From NCBI GenBank assembly GCA_946902985.2, contig OX336397.1:148793890-148857889 (forward strand): a stretch of DNA of 64,000 bases, read 5' to 3'. Source of the DNA: Meconema thalassinum (Eukaryota; Arthropoda; Insecta; Orthoptera; Tettigoniidae). The notes under the pieces were generated by a model. That model had not been told where the DNA came from. It made no database searches and saw only the letters and a list, made by a program, of their open reading frames with translations. The stretch's first letter is position 1. Every line of letters starts with the position of its first letter. Shown here piece after piece: positions 57,417 to 64,000 of this stretch. The translations under genes were made by a program, and so were the position numbers.

Positions 57417-58809
57417 CAAGAAGTTCCGTGACGAACTAAAGAGCCTACTTTTCTTAAATTTAAGATTCATGCCAATGATTAATCTATATGGACCTAACTA
57501 TAATAATGACGAAATTAAATTGGTAATATCGAAATTTCCAATTAGTTCGAAATATACCTGGCATAATGTAGCCTAATAGAGCATTGTAGCTGGCAGCCCT
57601 GCTGACAGAATATATTCTTAATTCCATCCCTTAAGGTACAGAATACAAAATTTGGTTGAAGTCCAATGGATAGCATAGACGTTACATGCAGTTAGACATT
57701 GGATCTATCAGCGCGCGTAAAATCATGTTGGCAGCAATGTCATGCATATGTTGGTCAGCAATAATCTGAAATATTATGATCCATTGTTGTGCCAATTTTG
57801 GATGAAATCCATTTGTTAGTATAAATTTACTGGTATTTTAAAATTGGACCTATCAGCAGGCTAGAATCATGATGGCAGCACTGACGTATATTAGTTACTC
57901 GAAATTAATCTAGAATGTCAGGTACTACACGTGCGCAAAGTTTAGAGCTGTTGGCTTGCATACTTTCTGATATATTGATATTAGGGTAAAAATATAATCG
58001 GCATTTCTTAACAGTTGGCAGCCCTGATTGCTCTTAAGAATACGCATAGTCATATCTGTTATGGTACACATAGCACATACGAAATTTGGTTGAAATCCAA
58101 TTGATAGTATAGAAGTTACATGTATTTAAAAATTGGTCCTATCAGCAGGCTTAGAATCATGTTGGTAGCGCTGACATACATTAGTTGCTCCAAATTAATG
58201 TAGAATATCAGGCACTATACGTGTACAAGCTGTTGGCTCGCATAAATTCTGATATATTGGTATTTGGATAAAAAATAGAGAAAGCATTTATTGACAGTTG
58301 GCAGCCCTGGTGGCTCTTAATAATACGCTCAGTCATATCTGTTTATGTACACATAGTACAAACGAAATTTGGTTGAAATACAATTGATAGTGTAGAAGTT
58401 ATATGAATTTAAAAATGGGACTTATCAGTAGGCATCATTTTGGCAACTCTGTTATGTATGGCCTCCTGAAAATTAAACTGAAGTATTATTATCTCTTTGT
58501 GTGCCAATTTTGGAATAGTCCCCATGTATACATTCCAAGATATCAAACATGGAGCTCAAATTTCAATTGCGATTTTTCAGCAGTTGGTACCACTGACATC
58601 ATTTTCAAGTGTGACATTGAGATGTTCCGGTATAGATCTTTACTCATACCAAATTTGGTTTCGATTGCTGCAGCCGTTTAGGAATTGATAGTGGGGGACA
58701 CACAGACAGACAGACAGACAGTAGGACAGACAGACAGACAGACATTTTTCCGGATCGATCTCATAAGTCTATTTTTTCCTCATTTTTGCAAAATGTGAAA
58801 AGTAGGTTA
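57417..58809 (-). repeat. Helentron/HINE-like element, copy H4 (diverged)
   Basis: On the minus strand it starts with a weak hairpin (TTAACCTACTTTTC with its partner), has a GTCT microsatellite (58697-58742) and body units at about 145-bp spacing (some merged). It ends AAAAGTAGGCTC, a stem-loop (57422-57437, AGTTC with GAACT) and CTTG before TTAT. The end structure matches H3. The unit motif is CATGTTGGCAGC-like rather than the full CCGCCATNTTG form. Confidence 0.6.
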
Positions 58810-58824
58810 ATAAAAATAATATCG

Positions 58825-59175
58825 TATGGCCTCGGTGCCGGGTGCAGGCTTTGTTATTTGACACCCAGAAGGCAGCTTGCATGTCGAATTTTGTTGTTCC
58901 ATGAAGCACTATGGAAGTCATGGAGGTTAGATATATAAGCTCCTTGACACTATAGCGCTTTCTAGTAGAGAAATGACGAACTTCGTGTTGGCGAAAAATC
59001 CCGAGATTAATTTTGCCAATATGAACACGGCCTACTGAATTTAAATGGGTTCTTTAACATGCCAACATCGTATGACATGCATGTCGTAATTTTTGCCACC
59101 TTTCAAAAATCATTTACCACGGCCAGGAGCTTGGGGTTGATAATCAGTCACGATAACCAGTCACCCACCGTGGCA
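58825..59175 (-). repeat. SINE-type repeat body, antisense
   Basis: Its end (GGCACCGAGGCCATACGAT on the minus strand) resembles the tail of the SINE near 54.55 kb. A tRNA-like head is not visible, so it is either truncated or another family. Confidence 0.35.
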
Positions 59176-60176
59176 AGCTATATATTAGGACATGTTGCTT
59201 TAATGAATGTTAGGAACTCGAATGCTACTTGAAGTGGAGAATTTTCCACCGGACGGAGTAATCTTATCAAAACCATATTATTAAACAATAAAGCACACAA
59301 CTCAGAAATAGAATCACAACCATAATACGTAGATGTTAGACGACACAAGAACTATTGAAGTCAATAAATACCTACCGTACGGTGCTGTATTAGAGCACAA
59401 TCCTGTGAAGGGTGAACACAAACACACATAACTACGAGTAGGATAGCCAGTTTCCAGCCACATGTTTAAATGTAACCGGGGGTGTCTCCCGTATCAATTA
59501 CAAGCCATAGCAGTCGAGTTGGACAAGTGTTCCATGATTTGGTGCAGCAAAGTAGTCAGTCGGCCGGAAGGTTTTGGAAGCAAAGGTCCTATAATAGTTT
59601 CATCCCCTGGATTCCTGATAAGGGCAAAACTACCAGGAAGTGCCTGAGAAATTTAAAGAAAAACTCTTGTATTCAACCTATATTGAAACTTATCTATATA
59701 TTCGATAATATGCTAAGGTGTATGTTTCACAAAACTGAAGTTCCTAAACCAGAGGGAGTTAGAAGGTGTGGTTTGTACCAAAATCTTCCGAATCGTCTCA
59801 ATAGTACAGGAAAAATCTTGCATTTCTTGAATACTCAACGGAAATATATTCATTTGTTTATAAAGTGCTTTTGAAAGCACTAGAGCCGGGCGGGTAGTCT
59901 GTACACATGGGGCACACACAACCCATTGTGCAACCGGCAGCAGTGAGGACTTGCTCTCTGATTTCATAAATATTGACAATTTATTTAAAAAGTGCGTTTA
60001 AACAAATAAACGTATTTATAGAAGCCCGCATAACAGTAAAGCCAGGTGGGTGGTTCTCGCACGGGTCCGCTACTTTGTAAGAATTACTCTAAACTTGGGA
60101 TATACATAAACAATTCAATAAGCATTAACATGACACGTTACATAACTTTTTACAAACTTTTGTAATTTAAATATTG
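59176..60176. other. Unassigned DNA with one short ORF
   Basis: A plus-strand frame at 59482-59874 (130 codons, with a GTG first codon in the open frame) is Lys/Asn-rich at its end and resembles no family I know. An AATAAA-type string lies at about 60006. I would not call a gene without transcript evidence. Confidence 0.25.
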
Positions 60177-60191
60177 TATATATATTTGTGC

Positions 60192-60481
60192 CTGCTCTTT
60201 AGAGTGCGTGCCACGCACTCGGAGGCCCTGGGTTCGATTCCCGGCTCCGTCAGGGATTTTAGAAACTGATGTGAGGGCTGGAACGTGGTGCACTCAGCCT
60301 TGTGAGAACAATTGATTAGTTGTCTGACAGTGCCCTGGTCACAGAGACCAAGATTAACGGCCGAGGAGCCGACACTCTGACCACGCGTCAGCCCATAATC
60401 TGCAGGCCGAATGGCTGGGTAGCGGTCGCTTGGTAGGCCTAGGCCCTTCCTGGGCCCTAGCGCCTTGGGGTTTGGTTTGGT
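60192..60481 (+). repeat. SINE with perfect 15-bp target duplication
   Basis: TATATATATTTGTGC occurs at 60177-60191 and again at 60482-60496, directly flanking the insert. The insert begins inside a tRNA-like head (GTGCGTGCCACGCACTCGGA and CCCTGGGTTCGATTCCCGG). It continues with GGCTCCGTCAGGGATTTTAG and the body GATTAACGGCCGAGGAGCCG, and ends TTGGGGTTTGGTTTGG. It is slightly truncated at the 5' end. The perfect duplication marks it as the youngest SINE in the window. Confidence 0.9.
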
Positions 60482-60496
60482 TATATATATTTGTGC

Positions 60497-61470
60497 ATAA
60501 GTGAAATACACAAATATCGCACATTAAATAAGCCTAAGTGAGCAGGATGTAATGATCGCCTGATGATTGAAACATGCCATCCGCCCGGTTTTTCATTGTA
60601 CATAAAAGCTTGCTATTTTGTGATCAATATCTCATGTGATATATCTTTCAGGTTAGGATGTATAAATACTTGTTTTCCCCTCCTAATGTAACTGGGCACA
60701 ATTTGTGTGGACCAACTGGAAAGCTTAATGCTAAGCGACTGCAGGGACTGATAAAGAGAATATTATTCCAAGCTCTCGAAACATGTTCCTATGATGTTTT
60801 AATGAGTCATAAATATTATGGAATTGACCAGACGGAAACTGTTTTTAGTTAAAACCCTCAGATATGTGTGAATTACATGCCAGTGCGACACGTGAGGCTC
60901 TTTCGTGACCTTGGGTGTAGCTTACGCTGCTGAGTTCTCGTGACGTTCTTCAAATTACATACAGTATAATCAATTCAATCCCGAGGTGAAAGTGATGTTC
61001 CCTGAACTGCGGTATCTGTTATGAATGGGCTTCACGAGTAATACTGTGCACGAGTATACTTTGTTGTCTGATATCAAGCAGTGTTTTGCCCCCCTCCCCC
61101 GTACTTTCTTTGTGAAAATAGCGCAACATCCAGAAGAATTATCTGCCAGCCGCTACTGAGTCAAGAGATGCAGCAGAATGACCAAAAAATATGACATGTT
61201 TAAAACTGGGATTTCTCGGGGCCCTGTAACCCATGTGTTCCAAAATCTAATAGTAGTTAGAATCTGCAAAATACAAATTGTTCCATTCTGCAAACATTTC
61301 CAGCCAAAATAACCCAAGGGAATCTCTTGCAACTAACATCTGTATTTTAAAACCGTCAAGATTTATTTACTCATGTCAGGAACAAAAATATTACATAAGA
61401 AATTATGTACAAAATGGGCAACAAAAATGACAAAACTTGAACATTTAAGGTTCTAAATAATGCATGACCA
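60497..61470. other. No recognised feature
   Basis: AT-rich sequence without a long frame. The short plus-strand frame at 60658-60852 (MYKYLFSPPNVTGHNLCGPT) has no family match. Confidence 0.4.
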
Positions 61471-62373
61471 TTATTTTGCCATGTCACGTCCATTTGGTGT
61501 AGCCTTCGCCAGATCCTCCATGGTGCACAGTATAGGACACAGACTGCACTGAAGCAGGTGACCCATAGTCTGTTCTTCACCGCATTCACAAAGGACCGAG
61601 TCGCAGCCAAAAAAAAATTTATGAATGCTGGACTTGGATCTGCCAATCCCAGATCGCAATCTGTTGAGAGACTTCCAAGTTGTCCAAGCCCCTGTATGTC
61701 CTGCTGGGAGCCTTTCAGATGGAGCCATCCTCTGAGTAATGTGGGGGCTTCTGGTCAACCAAGATGGAATCCTTAAAACCTGAGGTTTGTTAGTTAGGCA
61801 CTCAGTTGTGTGAAGAAAGCTTCTTCTGGACTTAAGTCGAGAGTGGGCTGGTTGAGACACATCAACCCTAGATCTCTCACATTTAGCTGAAACTTCTCTT
61901 CTGATATCTGGGGGTACAATGCCTGCTAAACAATACAGTTTATCACATGGCGTGGGTCTCAGGCAGCCAGTGATGAGTCTACACGTTTCATTTAATGCAG
62001 TATCAACCTGCTTGGTATGACACGACCTATACCACACAGGACATGCATATTCTGCTGCAGAGTAACAGAATGCTAAAGCAGTGGTTCTTATTGTTTGAGC
62101 ATGAGTCCCCCATCTGGTACCAGATAATATGCGAAGGAGGCAGTTTCTTGCGGTTACCTTATTTTTGGTGTGTAGACAATGTCATTCATACGTGAGTGCA
62201 CGATCCAATGTAATCCCTAAATATTTGAGATTCACACAGTGGTCCAACAGCATGCCTTCCCACATTGCATGCAGTTTCCTTTTTGATTGCCCGTTCTTTA
62301 GATGGAAAGCGCAGACTTGTGTTATCAAAGGGTTTGGTTTCAATTGGTTTCCTCTATAATAATCACTTAGTTC
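61471..62373 (-). pseudogene. Jockey-like LINE reverse transcriptase C-terminus
   Basis: The minus-strand frame of 188 codons contains CPVWYRSCHTKQ-like, ALNETCRLITGCLRPTPCDK, LAGIVPPDIRREVSA and RLKSRRSFLHTTE blocks, which follow the reverse transcriptase core of Jockey-clade LINEs. Further upstream on the same strand (62182-62373) are QLKPNPLITQVCAFHLKNGQ and VNLKYLGITLDRALTYE, the thumb region. The C-terminal part ends in a C-x-C..H..H-like tail (CECGEEQTMGHLLQC). The two parts are in different frames. Farther upstream, coding stops at the hAT insertion. Confidence 0.8.
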
Positions 62374-62792
62374 CTCTAGAGCAGGGGTCTCCAAACTTTC
62401 CAGCCTTAGAGCCATACTGATTACTCCAGTAAGTTCCGAGGGCCAAAACCATATTATCATTGTTGCCGGTGGTAAAAAGTGAAATAGTCCACTGATGAAA
62501 AAAAAGTCCGAAAAAGTACGCAACGTTGAAAAAAGGCTGCAAATCGGACTAAAGTCCGCAAAACGGCAACACTGCATATTATTAATTTTCCTGTCATTAT
62601 CTGTAATTTCTAGATTAGTCGTAGAGTACGAGCCATGAGGAGTAACGTGACACGACATCTGGTGGACACAAGCGGAAATAGGTAGTACCTTCTATCGCTA
62701 ACAGATGGCGCTAATAGCACGTACAGAGTAATCTCGTTGGTTCGAGAGAGTTCTGGTGTCTTCCACTCACTTCTAGATGGCAGTAATTGGAA

Positions 62793-62828
62793 TATATAAG
62801 AAGGCTAGCTGCGCAACCACAAATCAGT
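62793..62828 (+). promoter_or_regulatory. TATA plus TCAGT initiator core promoter
   Basis: TATATAAG at 62793-62800 is followed at 62824-62828 by TCAGT, the arthropod initiator consensus, whose A would be the start site 33 bp downstream of the TATA. The transposase ATG is 132 bp further on. The spacing is textbook. Confidence 0.65.
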
Positions 62829-62957
62829 TCCTATGACACTGTTGTGAAATAAAATAGTGCGTACCTCCTTAAAACGTGTTTGTGCTTGTTTAAGTTTAAG
62901 ACATCTTTGTAACAGTATTTTGATTTGAATTGTTGCTTTTGTGTGTGATTTAGTAGT

Positions 62958-64000
62958 ATGGAAAAGAAGCGAAAAATTGATAGTGAATGCAGAAAATTCA
63001 AAGATGAGTGGAACATTCAGTATTTCGTAATTGAGTCCAGTAACAAGGCGCTATGTTTGATTTGCAATGAAAGCATAGCCGTTCTCAAGGAATATAACAT
63101 TAAACGTCATTATGAAACAAAACATTTTCAAAATTACTCAAAATATACAGGAAGTTTGCGGACAGAAAAATTCGAAGCTATGAAGCGCGGATTGAAATCG
63201 CAGCAATCTTCATTTACAAAACTCAAAACCGAACAAGAGGCTGCAACTCGTGCCAGCTTTCGTGTGGCTCTTGAAATTGCAAAACGTGGAAAACCATTCA
63301 CCGATGGAGAAATGATCAAAGAATGCATAATTGCAGCAGCCGAAGAAATGTGCCCTGAAAAGGTAAATTTATTAAAAACTGTCAGTATGTCAGCAAACAC
63401 TGTGGCTCGAAGGGTAGAAAACATCGCTGAAAATATATCCTCTCAACTGTTCGAAAAAAATGGAGATGTTGAGTGGTTTTCTTTGGCCTTGGATGAGTGA
63501 ACGGATGTGTCAGATACTGCTCAGGTGTTGATTTATATTCGAGGAGTAGATAAAAGCTATGAAGTGCATGAAGAACTTCTTGATATGTATAGTATTCATG
63601 GCACAACTACTGGTACAGATATTTTTAAAGGAGTTGAAATGGCCATTAATCAAAAGAACCTTCGATGGAAAAACTTGAAATGTATTAAAATTGATGGAGG
63701 CGAAAACATGAGTGGGAAAGATAAAGGAGTGGTCGCTCTTGTGTCAAAGGCTGTAGAATATGACGGTGGTTCAAAACCATTAGTCTTACATTGTATCATT
63801 CATCAACAGTCTTTGTGCGGAAAATGTTTGGATATGTCTGAAGTTCTGAAACCAGTCATATCAACTGTTAATTTTATGAGATCTTTTGGGCTGAATCACC
63901 GACAATTCCGACAATTTATTGAAGAGATTGGAGAAAATGACTTACCTTATCATACTGCCGTACGTTGGCTTAGTTGTGGGAAAGTCCTTCAGCGCTTTTT
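62958..64000 (+). pseudogene. hAT transposase (ZBED5/GTF2IRD2-like group), one stop, runs off the window
   Basis: The protein starts MEKKRKIDSECRKFKDEWNI. A BED-type zinc finger follows (CLICNESIAVLKEYNIKRHY with ligands C-x2-C and H..H). Next come the RNase H-fold start with LALDE (first catalytic Asp region), KCIKIDGGENMSGKDKGVVA (second Asp region) and CIIHQQSLCGK. The closest relatives are the hAT-derived proteins ZBED5, FAM200 and GTF2IRD2. A TGA at 63498-63500, right after LALDE, interrupts the otherwise open frame. No frameshift is visible in the 1.04 kb present. The C-terminal half is outside the window. Confidence 0.85.

Larger units (their letters stand above)
62382..64000 (+). mobile_element. 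hAT transposon, left end, inserted in the Jockey-like LINE
   Basis: The terminus CAGGGGTCTCCAAACTTTCC is typical of hAT inverted repeats. The eight bases before it are CTCTAGAG, a palindrome consistent with hAT target preference. The second copy lies beyond the window. The element contains a promoter, leader and transposase gene, and it is truncated only by the window edge. Confidence 0.8.

Noticed and set aside
58680..58745. GACA microsatellite as a regulatory element
   Set aside because: It occupies the microsatellite slot found in all copies of the Helentron-like family, where other copies have GT or CA repeats.

Overview
The window looks like intergenic DNA from a repeat-rich arthropod genome, most likely a hemimetabolous insect. 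This is inferred from the repeat types: tRNA-derived SINEs, RTE-like and Jockey-like LINEs, a BEL/Pao remnant, Tc1, hAT, Helitron and Helentron-like elements, and an insect-style TATA plus TCAGT promoter. There is no prokaryotic gene organisation. The only plausible non-transposon coding sequence is a C2H2 zinc-finger exon (about 30.35-31.31 kb).

Layout. 0-4.4 kb: SINE fragment, decayed BEL/Pao pol, a 1.5-kb Helentron/HINE-like element (minus strand), then Helitron 5' DNA and a SINE. 5.0-11.4 kb: a broken Helitron Rep-helicase gene, interrupted by a small repeat-rich insert and by a Tc1 element with TA target duplications. 11.4-14.05 kb: a small element with TAGTAG/CTACTA ends, then a 56-copy 30-bp minisatellite that carries an internal 600-bp duplication step. 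14.9-16.4 kb: a Tc1-like element with one nonsense codon. 17.2-20.0 kb and 32.6-36.4 kb: two copies of one long noncoding segment, each carrying a Helentron-like element that the other lacks. 20.2-24.7 kb: Helitron termini with tandem units. 25.7-29.3 kb: an RTE-like LINE split by a SINE. 30.3-32.3 kb: zinc fingers that decay downstream.

36.4-52.3 kb is the most distinctive region: the relic of a Polinton/Maverick- or adintovirus-like element. Forward-strand genes resemble a fibre-like protein, a small basic hydrophobic peptide, an adenovirus-type protease, a penton-like minor capsid protein, a jelly-roll major capsid protein, a BIR (IAP) protein and a parvovirus-type phospholipase A2. Minus-strand genes are a row of small unassigned ORFs and the C-terminal part of a protein-primed family B DNA polymerase. 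No integrase was found. A 3.76-kb element with roughly 145-bp inverted repeats, encoding a protein I cannot place in a named transposase superfamily, sits inside it (47.2-50.9 kb).

52.4-64 kb: weakly characterised DNA, LINE remnants, a fourth Helentron-like copy, a SINE with a perfect 15-bp target duplication, and a Jockey-like LINE interrupted by a hAT element that runs off the window. Most coding sequences here are pseudogenes, so the window is chiefly a record of nested insertions.
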